DNA of 64,000 bases from contig JAVMKO010000001.1 in NCBI GenBank assembly GCA_032164245.1, positions 61,052,892 to 61,116,891 of the forward strand. Reading direction: 5' to 3'. This document shows positions 1-9,953 of this stretch, one piece after another. Position 1 is the stretch's first letter. The number at the start of each line of letters is the position of its first letter. The DNA comes from Sternotherus odoratus. Its lineage: Eukaryota; Chordata; Testudines; Kinosternidae. The notes beneath the pieces were generated by a model. The model was not told the DNA's origin, searched no databases, and saw only the letters and a list, made by a program, of their open reading frames with translations. The translations under genes were made by a program, and so were the position numbers.

Positions 1-1157
1 CACCCCATCCTCAGTGTTTAGTGGTTCTACTTCTTCTGTAAGGTGGAAGCTGTAATTTACCTGAAGGATTTTCTCTGGTTGTGGATTGTATTTAACATTT
101 TGTGGAAAAGCTGTTCAAGCATTAGGGTTTTGTTTTTTGTTTTTTTATCTCAGCATAGTTCCAAGTGTGACATATTCCAGCCTTTAAAACAACAAGTAAA
201 TAAGACATGCACTTCTCCAAGATGCAATCAACAGCCTGGCGTACACATGTCAAAGACAGCATGATCAGCGGTTGTTTTTCTTCTTTGGACCAAAGATTGT
301 CCCTTCACATCCTCCCTCATTCAGGGAAAAATCACTTTGGTTTCAGATACATATTTATTTAATTACCAGTCAGTAATCTCCAGACCATATTTCATTAAAA
401 TGCTAGAGATAGCAAATGTCACCATCCTGTCATACCTGTTGACATACCTTACTGACTTTGTCTTATGAGACTATCAGAATTCTCTTTTCTATTGATCCAC
501 ATATTACAAATAACTGCATGCATAATTTAATCCGTCTGAGATGGTTCTCCAGGGTGCAGATAATGCTAGTTCATGATATTGAATCTTTATTATCTTTGAA
601 AAATAATTTGGTAGTTTGGGGTAAGATCTGTGTAAAGACTTATTCTTCAGTGCTACTTTTTCTTGTCTTCCTGCTTTTTCTTTCAAAGATGTAGACTTTC
701 ATTTTAGGGATTTGAAACCACCATAAATATCACACTCAGTGAGATTTTGAATCAAATTCTCAGCCTGTACACATTTTTTATACCTAAGGTTAGAGACATT
801 TTGTTCAACTGGCTGAAGATCAAACTGCTGATTTAAATGGGTTCATCCAGAGTGAGAAAAGGTATGTCTGAAACATATTAACATCAAACTTGACCTTCAT
901 CTGTTTTGAGTAAGTGATAGGCTGCCAATATTTTAACACTAAGCTTCTTGTAGAGAGAAGGGAGAGAGGGTTAGGAAATCTAGTCATTAATTTTCTTAGT
1001 ATACAAATACTTTTTCAGAACCATAACAAGTGAAGGATACAACTGCTTGGCAGAATATATTAAATGCACATTGCTAGAGAAGGTTTTACTTGATCTCTTA
1101 AGAATATTTTGCACTACTGGTGATATAATGGCATGTTCATTTTGATATCTGAACTGG
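1..1157. other. AT-rich unique DNA, no gene recognised
   Basis: Short open frames occur on both strands, but none has a recognisable domain or a codon pattern unlike its surroundings. I see no terminal repeat or simple-sequence array. Confidence 0.6.
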
Positions 1158-1248
1158 GATTAGAGCAGGGGTCTCCAAACTACGGCCCGCGGGCCAGATG
1201 CGGCCCGCGAGGCCCTCTCATCCGGCCCGCGGCAGGGGTCGGGAACCA

Positions 1249-1420
1249 GCCACGGGGCCGGGATGCGCCGCGTGCTCCGCTGCCGCCGCCAGCCACGGGG
1301 CCGGGACGCGCCGCGTGCTCCGCTGCCGCCGCCAGCCGCGGGGCCGGGACGCGCCGCGTGCTCCGCTGCCGCCGCCAGCCACGGGGCCGAGACGCGCCGC
1401 GTGCTCCGCGGCCGCCGCCG
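1249..1420. repeat. 43-bp GC-rich minisatellite, 4 units
   Basis: Four consecutive units start at about 1249, 1292, 1335 and 1378. Each reads roughly gccacggggccgggacgcgc followed by cgcgtgctccgctgccgccgcca. The units are nearly identical and rich in CpG. The array lies inside the hAT element. Confidence 0.9.
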
Positions 1421-1555
1421 GCCAGGGACGGCTCAGAGCTGGGGCCGGGACGCGCCGCACCGCACCGCCACCCAGTTACAGGCGGCGAAACAAGGAGCCA
1501 CCCACTGCCAGGCGGCGAAATGGTCTGTGGGGAGAGACCGGGTTGAGCGGGTCAG

Positions 1556-2040
1556 TTGGGGGGGGGGGGGGTTGGAGGAAAGGAGGTTTTTGGGGGGAGA
1601 GACCAGGCTGGGTGGGTCAGTTGGGGGTTGGAGGAAAGGAGGTTTTGGGGGGAGAGACCTGGGTGGGTGGGTCAGTTGGGGGGGGGGGGGTTGGAGGAAA
1701 GGAGGTTTTGGGGGGAGAGACCTGGCTGGGTGGGTCAGTTGGGGGTTGGAGGAAAGGAGGTTTGGGGGGAGAGACCTGGGTGGGTCATTTGGGGGGGGGT
1801 TGGAGGAAAGGAGGTTTTGGGGGGAGAGACCTGGTTGGGTGGGTCATTTGGGGGGGGGGGTTGGAGGAAAGGAGGTTTTGGGGGGAGAGACCTGGCTGGG
1901 TGGGTCAGTTGGGGGGGGGTTGGAGGAAAGGCGGTTTTGGGGGGAGAGACCTGGCTGGGTGGGTCAGTTGGGGGGGGGGGGTTGGAGGAAAGGAGGTTTT
2001 GGGGGGAGAGACCTGGCTGGGTGGGTCAGTTGGGGGGTTG
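1556..2040. repeat. G-rich minisatellite, about 60-bp unit, 8 units
   Basis: The word gttggaggaaagg recurs eight times at 55 to 65-bp spacing (about 1571, 1626, 1691, 1746, 1799, 1860, 1919, 1980). Spacing varies mainly because a run of roughly 5 to 14 G changes length between units. Each unit has several G-runs of 3 or more on the + strand, so quadruplex formation is plausible. Confidence 0.9.
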
Positions 2041-2296
2041 ATGTGTAGTGTTCATGTGTAGTGAACAGGTGTTCATGTGTAGTGTTCATGTGTAGTGAAC
2101 AGCTGTTCATGTGTGGTGTATCAATGTGTTATTAAATAATAACTGAATAAAATAATATTAAATAAATAATTAAAAACAACATCCATGTTTTGATTCTTTT
2201 TTATTTGGACCTCGAGTGTGATGTCGGACCCCGAACTGCTATTTGATAGTTAATGCGGCCCTCGGGCTGAAAAGTTTGGAGACCCCTGGGTTAGAG

Positions 2297-3699
2297 GATG
2301 AAGACCTTGTAAGGGTCTTAGAATTTCTTCCCTGGGAATTATTTAAAAAATGTATGTTGGTGCTGCTGGGGGCATTTATTTGAATAAAAATAATTTTGCA
2401 TTGGAGACATATTTTTTTGTTTCCTCTGAATAAGAGGACAGAGATGATTTAGTAGCATCCAGAATGAGAATGAACTTTTTCAGAGGCAAGAAAATCATTT
2501 CTCACTTCAATCTGTTGGAGTGTTAACAAGCAGCTCCCACAACTCCAAGTGCAAGACAGCACTGATTTGAGCTGAAGGTAAAACCTTTCTTAATTACAGG
2601 TACATAACATGGTCTAATCTTTTTTTTTTTTTTTTAAAGGCAAGACAACAGGTGCTATATCTTCAAAACTATTGTTTATGCCTAGGCATTGCTATACAAA
2701 TGACATATAAACAGTACTGCCAACCCCAAAGACTCAAACATCATAAGTCAGGCTGTTGAAAATAATGAGATTGGCTTTAAAGTCATGAAAGTTTTTCAAA
2801 CAATAATAAAGGTGGGGTTGCTATTTTTTTGTTTGTTGTTTTTTTTTAATTTGCCTTCTGGTTTCTGAGTCCTGACACTGCATTTGGGTCACACTTTCAT
2901 ACTTTCTTCACAACCATGAGGGCTAGAAGCTTACTACTTTTTTTGTCTGAATTGCATGAATCCAGGAGCTGGGGCTTTAGGAATAAAAACAGATATTATG
3001 GGACCTGTGATACCATTTACTATGAGATTTGACAATACTGGGTAAGATCCTTCACTGGACACAGGTCTCTGTTAATACTATTAATCTTTTCCATACCATG
3101 ACTTACCCAGAATCCTTTTTACATGTAGCAGAGACTATCCCCTGCCATTCAGCAATATAGGAAAGGGTGGTCTTGACTCCTGGGCACTTATTCACATGCC
3201 TGCACGTTCATGATAAACTCCAGCAGAGAACATATACTTTAGAGCAAGAGGGTAATTAAGAAAAAGGATAAAATGTCACTTGGGATGTAAAGCCTTAACT
3301 ACTAATTTTTTTTTAACGGAATTGTGCTTTCGGTACCACATGACAGAATGTGACTCTCTAATATGAATCAGACTCTTAACACAAATAGGGTGTTTAAAGG
3401 TTTTAAGCAATAATTTAGGAACCCAAAAGGTCTATTAAAGTGCAGTTTAAAACTATTAGCTATGCAATTATGAATTTATCCCATAGACCACAATGATTCC
3501 TTCTGAGGAGTTATGGTCTGTTGGACAAATATGTATTTAGGGAGCTTTTAACATGTGAATTGCTTCCTAGACTATATAATTATGTATTTAGACCTTTCAA
3601 AAAGTGTATTAATGCCCTTATATTTATACAAGGAGTATCTGTTTTGTTCTAAACTGTAAGTACAGTAGTAAATCTGCAGTAGTTACATTTCAGTTGCAG
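2297..3699. other. Unique AT-rich DNA, nothing recognised
   Basis: It contains poly-T tracts (about 2621-2635 and 2845-2850) but no terminal repeats, RNA gene or plausible exon that I can support. Confidence 0.5.
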
Positions 3700-4235
3700 T
3701 ATCATTGTCACTTTAATATTTATTTTAAGTGAAATTTCTTCCAGGTTATTGATAAAAATGTTGAAAAATGTAAGGCTAAGAACAGGGGACTCCCACTAGA
3801 AACAGACCCATTCAATGATGATTTCCTGTTTACAATAATATTGTGAGAGCCATTAGGTAGCCAGCTTTTAATAATACGGTGTGTGCCATGTTAATTTTAT
3901 ATCACTATAGTTTTTTAATCAAGACGTTGTGCAGTACCAAGTCAGTGCCTGACAGAACTCTAAGTACATTGCATCAACACTACAAATTTGGTTGATAAAG
4001 GTAATAATCTCATCAAAAAAAAATAATGTTAATTTGACAGGATCTATTTTCCATAAACCCATGTTGATTGGCATTAACTATTTGATACTCCTTTAATTCT
4101 TTATTAATCAAGTCCCTTATCAGCCACTCCATTATCTTGTCTGGGATACATGTCAGACTGACAGGCCTATAATTACCCGTCATTCTTTTAATCTTACATT
4201 TTTCTTGCACTCAGCTCTTTGTGGGGTTACAAAGG
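3700..4235 (-). mobile_element. CR1 LINE fragment, reverse transcriptase region
   Basis: The minus strand encodes the N-terminal part of a CR1 ORF2 reverse transcriptase at 4013-4210. The diagnostic NYRPVSL block is followed by residues matching the family's KIMEWLIRD and NQHGF patterns. The segment down to about 3700 continues as degraded CR1 coding sequence with frame breaks. It resembles the antisense CR1 near 54.7-55.1 kb closely (both contain the 'gacaggatctattttcca' stretch), so both derive from the same LINE lineage. Both ends are truncated. Confidence 0.85.
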
Positions 4236-4312
4236 GAGAATTTCCTTGTACTTCCCTCCACTGGCACATCTTCACAGTGTCAAGTGACAGAGTTGCAGTA
4301 AGTTGGCACTTT

Positions 4313-4441
4313 CCTTGTTTTTATAGCCCTGACAACGCCCTGGCTGGGTTGATTTAGTTGGGGATTGGTCCTGCTTTGAGCAAGGGATTGGACGAGATGA
4401 CCTCCTGGGGTCCTTTCCAACCCTGACGTTCTATGATTCAT
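4313..4441 (+). mobile_element. CR1 3' end, 5'-truncated
   Basis: It contains the familiar CR1 tail text: ggggattggtcctgctttga, then gatgacctcctggggtcctt, ending in 'ttctatgattcatga'. It lies about 80 bp from the antisense CR1 fragment but in the opposite orientation, so it is a separate insertion. The severe 5' truncation is usual for CR1. Confidence 0.85.
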
Positions 4442-4834
4442 GAGTACCATTTGAGACCTACCATATGAGTGACGCACTCAGACACCACCTGCTTCCCAGG
4501 GATCTTTCCATGGCTTTTTTACTTATTCATTTTCAGTTGAGTAAAGGGAATCATACTTTGGGATGTTCCCTTCTCCACTTGTTTGTCTCCAGCACTTTTC
4601 TCTTTGAAGAAACACAGAAAGACATTTTTTCTTAAGAATGATTTTTAATATGATCGCTATTGTTCCCATGTTTTCTTCTTCCACATCCCATATTTTGGAC
4701 CCTATGGATTTATTTTATATACATTTTAAGGGGAGGGGAGGTGTGTACACACAAATACTTTTTTCATGCTGTCATCAGTAGTATTGTGAGTGGTCTAGAG
4801 GAACAAATATAGGATGCAAAGTTAAGAAATTCTG

Positions 4835-5110
4835 ACTGTTAATGCCAGATCTTCCAGTAATTTTCTGTGTGCCCATGAGCAACTCACTTAAATGGTCTCT
4901 CAGACAGTCTCCCGACCTTTGAAATAGGGATGATTGTAATTGCATGCTTCCCAGGGGTTTTGTGAGGATAATTCTGCCCTGAAGTCAGTAGGACTTTTGT
5001 CATTGACTTAAATGGAAATCGGACTGGGCCTTTAATTAGTTAATGTTTACATAGCACTTTGAATATATAAAAGCTACATTAATGATAAATGTTATTTATT
5101 ATTATTAATT
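4835..5110 (+). mobile_element. MIR-type core-SINE relic
   Basis: The order of motifs follows MIR: 'gtgcccatgagcaactcactta', 'tgaaatagggatgattgta', 'ttgtgaggataat', and a 3' end with 'tacatagcactttgaata' followed by an AT-rich tail. About 50 bp around 4980-5030 (gaagtcagtaggacttttgt...) does not fit MIR and may be an inserted or neighbouring repeat. The copy is heavily diverged, as expected for an amniote-wide old SINE. Confidence 0.6.
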
Positions 5111-5499
5111 TAGACTTTGAAAGCTCCATAAATATCTATTTGCTTGATAGACCATAACTACATAGAAGAAGCTGTTATGATGGAATATTAGGTTAATGAA
5201 TTTTCTCTGTGTCTAATTATGTTGAGACCATTTTTATTTAAGCTGTTGTTAACTAGAGAAACCATTAAATTACTGTTAATTTTCCTTGACTTCTTTTGGC
5301 TTGAAAATAGTTGGTGTAAGTCTGATGAATGCTCAGAATTCAGTTCCATAGTGTGCTTTTTAGTCATCAGTATCCTTGTTTTTGTTGCAATGTCAACATT
5401 TGAGTCGGGAGGGGGGGTTGGGAAAAGGGAAGGGAAGGGGAATGTTCTGATACTTTACCACCTTGATCCGCTGCCGCCTCTTTTTTTTTTCTGCCTATT

Positions 5500-6580
5500 T
5501 TTTCGTGCCCTCATCTCTCCTATAGTTGCTATAGTTAGAAAGGGTAGTATCGCCAGTGCCAGCACAGCTCCTGTCTCCTGCGCCTGTATCCAGACAGAGA
5601 ACCTAACCATGGATGCCTCTACCCAGATCCTGGTGTGGATTTGCAGAGACTGTGGCCTGTAATTCCCACTCTCAGAAAGCCAGGCTGGAGGGACCATCTT
5701 GTGCGAAAGGTGCCTGTGGGTGGAATCTCTCAGGAAGCAGGTGGGAGAGCTACAGGAGGAGGTTGGTAGGCTGAGGACCATCCGTGCCCATGAGAAATTC
5801 CTTGAGAGTATTCATAAGGAGACATCCAAGGCTGAGGAAGGTATCCAGCTACAGCGGATTGCTGTCACACCACCAGCAGAGGAGGAAATGGTTCTGTCAC
5901 AGGGAGGACTCTGGCAGTTGGTTATTTCTGACAGCAGGCACTGCTCCACCCCTACTCCCAGCCCACCCACCATGGTGATGGGAAACTGATATGCTTCCCT
6001 GGCAACAAGCGATAAGAATCACCTCCAGAGGAGGAGGAGAAGCCATGTACCCTCAAGGCTGGGAAGATCACAGCCACCACTCCAAGGAGGAAACACAGGT
6101 TCAGAGGAAGATAGAGGCAACCATCTGTCACCCTGATATGGCATCCTGGGAGCTATGCTGCCTCCAGGGGCTCATATCTGAAACATTATGGAGGGATTGT
6201 TAAGGATCATCTGGCCCTATGACTACTACCCCATGCTACTCATCCATGTGGGCACTAATGATTCTGCAAGGTCTGACCCTCACCAGATCAGAAGTGACTA
6301 CAGGGCTCTGGGACTAAGAGTGAGAGCGTTGGGAGCACAAGTGCTGATCTCTTCAATATTTCTGGTCCAGGACAGGGGCCCAGGCAGAGACAGATGCAGC
6401 CTGGAAGTGAATGCCTAGCTGTGAAGATAGTGTTGCCAGGAGGGCTTTGGCTTCCTTGACCATGGGATGCTATTCCAGGAAGAAGGGCTGCTAAGCAGAG
6501 ATGGGGTTCATCTATTGAGGAAGGGGAAGAACATAATTGGATACAGACTGGCTAACCTAGTGAGGAGGGCTTTAAACTAG
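5500..6580 (+). pseudogene. CR1 LINE ORF1 relic (zinc finger, coiled coil, SGNH esterase)
   Basis: The region encodes, with frame breaks, the layout of CR1 ORF1. First comes a cysteine pair region (CRDC near 5640 and CERC near 5702), which resembles the family's N-terminal zinc-binding segment. Next is a leucine/glutamate-rich helix that looks like a coiled coil (about 5720-5830). Then an esterase-like domain contains LLIHVGTNDSARSD (about 6237-6280); GTND is the SGNH-hydrolase block of CR1 ORF1. The frame ends at the family-typical RRALN followed by a stop at 6578-6580. ORF1 of CR1 is thought to bind RNA and act with ORF2 in retrotransposition. Stops and frameshifts near 5662, 5989, 6203 and 6418 show it is dead. 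The 5' start is uncertain. Confidence 0.85.
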
Positions 6581-6719
6581 ATTCAAAGAGGGCAGATGAC
6601 CAAAGCCTACAGGCAAGTCAAGAACATGGAGACCTGGGAGAAGGTTTGGAATTTGGGGGGAGCATGGGCTGTTATAGCAGAGATAAAGGAGAGACAAGAC
6701 AGAACTGGGGCGGGAAATC

Positions 6720-8866
6720 TCAAATCAGTATCTTAGATGTCTGTATACAAATGTAAGAAGAATGGGGAATAAGCAGGAAGAAATTGAAATGCTAGTAAAT
6801 AAACACAACTATGACATAGTTGGCATCATAGAGACCTGGTGGGATAATACACATGATTGGAATATTGCTATAGAAGGGTACAGCTTGATCAGGAAGGACC
6901 GGCAGGGAGAAAAAGGGAGAAGATGGTGCCTTATATATTAAAAATGTGTTCACTTGGACTGAGGTTGGGGTGGAAATAGGAGACGGACTTGTTGAAAGTC
7001 TCTGGGTAAGGATAAAAGGAGTAAAAACAAGGGTGATGTCATGGTAAGGGTCTACTACAGACCACCTACCCAGGAAGAAGAGGTGGATGAGGCTTTTTTT
7101 AAAAGACAGCTATCATCATCCAAAGCACAGGACTTGGTGGTGATGAGGGACTTTAACTACCCAGACATCTGTTGGGAAAATCACACGGCAGGACACAGAT
7201 TATCCAATAAATTCTTGGAATGTATTGGAGATGATTTTTTATTTCAGAAGGTGGAGATAGCTACCAGGGGAGAGGCTGTTCTAGATTGATTTTGACAAAT
7301 AGGGAGGAACTGGTTGAGAATTTGAAAGTGGAAGGCAACTTGTGTGAAAGTGATCATGAAGCGATATAATTCATGATTCTAAGGAATGGTAGGAGGGAAA
7401 ACAGAAAAATAAAAATAATTGATTTCCAGAAGGCAGACCTTAGCAAACTCAGGGAGTCATTAGGTAAGATCCCATGGGAAGTAAGTCTAAAGGGAAAAAC
7501 AATAGAAGACAGTTGGCAGTTTTTCAAAGAGACATTATTAAAGGTACAAGAGGAAACTATTCCACTGTATAAAAAAGATAGGAACAGAGGTGAAAGCAAG
7601 CCAGTATGCCCCGGTACGGTGTACCGGCAAGAGCCTGTGTGCCATACTGGGGCAGCCTAGCTTCCCCAGGGGACAATTTAAAGGGCCTGAGGCTCCCAGC
7701 AGTGTCTGGAGCCCCAGACCTTTTAAATTGCCACCAGAGCCCCCCAGCTGGAGCCCTGGGCTATTTAAAGGGTCCAGGGCTCTGGGGACTATTTAAAGGA
7801 CAGGGCAGTAGAAGCAGGGGAGCCCTGGGCCCTTTAAATAGTCCCCAGAGCCCCAGGGTAGGGGGCGCTCCAGAGGCTATTTAAAGGGCCCAGGACTCCA
7901 CCTGCCTCTGCCGCCCCCTCCTTTAAATAGCCGCGGGAACCCCGCAACTTCCCCAGGGCTCCAGTGGCTATTTAAAGGATGGGGCAGCAGAGGTAGTTGG
8001 AGCCCTGCTCCCTTTAAATAGCCCCCAGGGTAGGGGATTCTGGGGGCTATTTAAAGGGCCTGGCCTCCATCTGCTTCTGCTGCCCCGTCCTTTAAATAGC
8101 CATGGGAACCTGCTGCTCCCACAGCTATTTAAAGTGGGCCCTTTAAATATCCCCCTATCCTGGGACTCTGGGGACTATTTAAAGGGACCACAGCTCTCCT
8201 GCTTCTACCTCCCCGGTCCTTTAAATAGCCGTGGGAGCCCTGGTAGCAGCGGCAGCTGGGGCTCCAGCAGCAGTTTAAAGGGCCAGGAGCAGTAATGGCA
8301 GCTGAGCCCTGGGCCCTTTAAACTGCTTCTGAAGCCCCAGGCTTCCCCTGCTACCCTGCCCCAGGGGGAGGGCACTTACCAGTATGGAACTGGGTTGGTG
8401 CCAGTTTTGATCCCCTCTAGCCCTGCCCCTTCCTCTTGAGGGCCCACCCCTTCCAGGGGCCAGAGACAGCACCAACCCAGTCCCATACTGGTAAGAACTT
8501 ATTTTTACTTTCACCCCTGGATAGGAAGTATGGCAAGAGACTACCCCCTGGGTTAACCAGGAGATCTTCAATGGTCTACAAATAAAAAATAAAAAAGTTC
8601 TACAAAAAGTGGAAACAAGGTCAAATTACAAAGGATGAACATAAACAAATAACACAAGTGTTTAGGGACAAAATTAGAAAGGCCAAGCCACATAATAAGA
8701 TCAAACTAACCAGAGACATAAAGGATAACAAGAAAACATTCTACAAATACATTAGAAGCAAGAGGAAGACCAGGGTAGGCCTGTTACTCAATGAGGGGAG
8801 AAAAATAACAACAGAAAATGTGGAAATGGCAGAGGTGCTTAATGACTTCTTTGTTAATATCCCTCC
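6720..8866 (+). pseudogene. CR1 LINE ORF2 relic, endonuclease and linker only
   Basis: This directly follows ORF1 on the same strand. It encodes an apurinic-like endonuclease. Visible blocks are ETWWD (about 6832), VYYRPP (about 7050), RDFN for the usual GDFN (about 7147), and SDHE at 7349-7360 near the catalytic histidine. After a hAT insertion (7585-8519), the linker toward the reverse transcriptase resumes with [20 protein letters not shown] and AEVLNDFF (to about 8862). The reverse transcriptase and 3' end are missing: the match stops at about 8866, where LTR-like sequence begins. Several stops interrupt the frame. In an intact CR1 this protein nicks DNA and primes reverse transcription. 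Confidence 0.88.
7585..8519. mobile_element. hAT element nested in CR1, with repeated TTTAAA boxes
   Basis: It is flanked by a perfect 8-bp duplication gataggaa at 7577-7584 and 8520-8527. The termini are CAGAGGTGAAAG and the inverted CTTTCACCCCTG. Subterminal 'ccagtatg' and 'catactgg' are also inverted. The interior has about 16-17 TTTAAA cores, mostly as ctatttaaag or ctttaaatag and often in alternating orientation. They are separated by GC-rich text on the theme 'gagccctggg'. There is no transposase. The CR1 reading frame resumes on the far side, so the hAT inserted after the CR1. Confidence 0.92.
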
Positions 8867-9031
8867 ACCCTGGCTTCCTACTTCCTACCCTCTTATATAG
8901 CCCTGGGCTAATTGGGCTCTCATTCCCCAGTTACGGCAGGTTCTTTCCAACCAGCTCCACTTTAGTCACTTAAATAGCACTGGTGTGGCAGGGGGCTGAT
9001 TCTGTAGTCTTCCTTTCAGCACCCTGTCACA
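8867..9031 (-). mobile_element. Partial LTR (5' end to just past the TATA box)
   Basis: Read on the minus strand, the segment begins TGTGACAGGGTGC (ending at 9031), runs about 130 bp, and reaches a TATA-like ctatataaga at 8891-8900. It then abuts the CR1 relic at about 8866. A TG start with a TATA box is typical of retroviral or Gypsy-type LTR U3 regions. The rest of the LTR is absent. The assignment rests on architecture and on resemblance of the first bases to the other LTRs here. Confidence 0.45.
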
Positions 9032-9367
9032 CCCACTCTCTAGTTTCTTCCCCACTGCTGTTCCTCCACATAAGAGTGATTTCAACAATACATGAGTGAG
9101 GAGAAATGAGGATTGCTTTGCTTTGTGGCTGGCCAGGGAACGGTGAATGCAGCGGAGGTAGCTTTCAGCTAGTGGTTCACAGCACAATTGCTCTTTTAGT
9201 TCTAAGTGAAGTAACTGAGAAGAATGAAGACAGTTGTCTTCACATCCATATATCTTCATCCGGCTGCCTACAGTTTTTGCAGCATTCTACAACGGATGGC
9301 ACGGTGAGCGGGTAGGGACTTTGGAGCAAGCGTTCTTTCTAGATTGCTTTCTTCAGTCCGTGACTGA
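9032..9367. other. Unassigned sequence between LTR piece and hAT element
   Basis: There is no gene, terminal repeat or recognised family. Open frames on both strands overlap and look like chance. Confidence 0.4.
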
Positions 9368-9375
9368 ACTTAGAG

Positions 9376-9953
9376 CAGAGGTTCTCAAACTGGGGGGGGG
9401 GGGTGCAGAATGTATTCTGCGGAGGAGGGAAAGAGAAGCTTTAGCAGCGGGAAATGTACAGTGCACATTTTATCCACAACAATGAATAACTAGCAAAGCT
9501 GATTCCGCCAGGAGTATCGGGTCCTCAGATGGTGCTGTGCATTTGAATCTAGATCGGGGTGGGTAAACTATGGCCTGCTGGCCACTTCTGGCCTGTCAGA
9601 CATTTTTATCTGACCCTTGAGCTCCCGCTGGGGAGGAGGGTCAGGAGCTTGCCCTGCTCCACCCATGCGGCGCTCCCCAGCCCCTGACCCTCAATTCCCT
9701 TGATGAGCACCAAATTCCTGTATATTAATCCATTTGCTATGACACAATGTGCACATTTAATTGTAAGCATCGACCACCATAGAAATTTTGCTTTTGCTCT
9801 TATTACGATGGATCATACCGTTTTTACTATTTAGTGAGAGTTGCATGTTTTGTTCTGCTTTTTATCAGTATATGTACATTTGTGGTTGGGGGGAGGTATA
9901 AACAACTACAGAAACAAAAAGGGAGGCACGATCGAATACGTTTCAGAACCATT
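9376..9953. mobile_element. Non-autonomous hAT element
   Basis: Left terminus CAGAGGTTCTCAAAC pairs with right terminus GTTTCAGAACCATTG. Flanks acttagag and gttagaaa share ttaga but are eroded or offset, so the duplication is weak. A G-run (9391-9402) follows the left end. A second hAT left-end fragment appears to be nested at about 9553-9695. Confidence 0.7.
9553..9695 (+). mobile_element. hAT left-end fragment (nested)
   Basis: The text cggggtgggtaaactatggc, then 'ctgctggccacttctggcctgtcagaca', is the left end of a hAT family whose right ends ('gtttgcccacc') occur separately at 19437-19634 and 29720-29876. No right end is found here, so this copy is truncated. Confidence 0.6.

Larger units (their letters stand above)
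1166..2288. mobile_element. Non-autonomous hAT element with two minisatellites
   Basis: The element has terminal inverted repeats CAGGGGTCTCCAAACT and AGTTTGGAGACCCCTG. It is flanked by 8-bp duplications gattagag (1158-1165) and ggttagag (2289-2296), which match at 7 of 8 bases. An 8-bp duplication is the hAT signature. The ends hold the usual CpG-rich 'cggcccgcgggcc' subterminal sequence. No transposase is present. The interior is almost entirely tandem repeat: a 43-bp GC-rich array, then a G-rich array of about 60-bp units, then short direct repeats around 2040-2110. Long open frames across this interval simply read through the arrays and are not genes. Confidence 0.9.

Noticed and set aside
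1249..1420. Regularly spaced repeats resembling a CRISPR array
   Set aside because: Units are directly adjacent with no unique spacers, and the context is a vertebrate transposon.
1133..2061. Long overlapping open frames (up to 287 codons), Arg/Gly/Pro-rich
   Set aside because: They read through two minisatellites in three frames and both strands. The absence of stops follows from the repeat unit, not from coding constraint.
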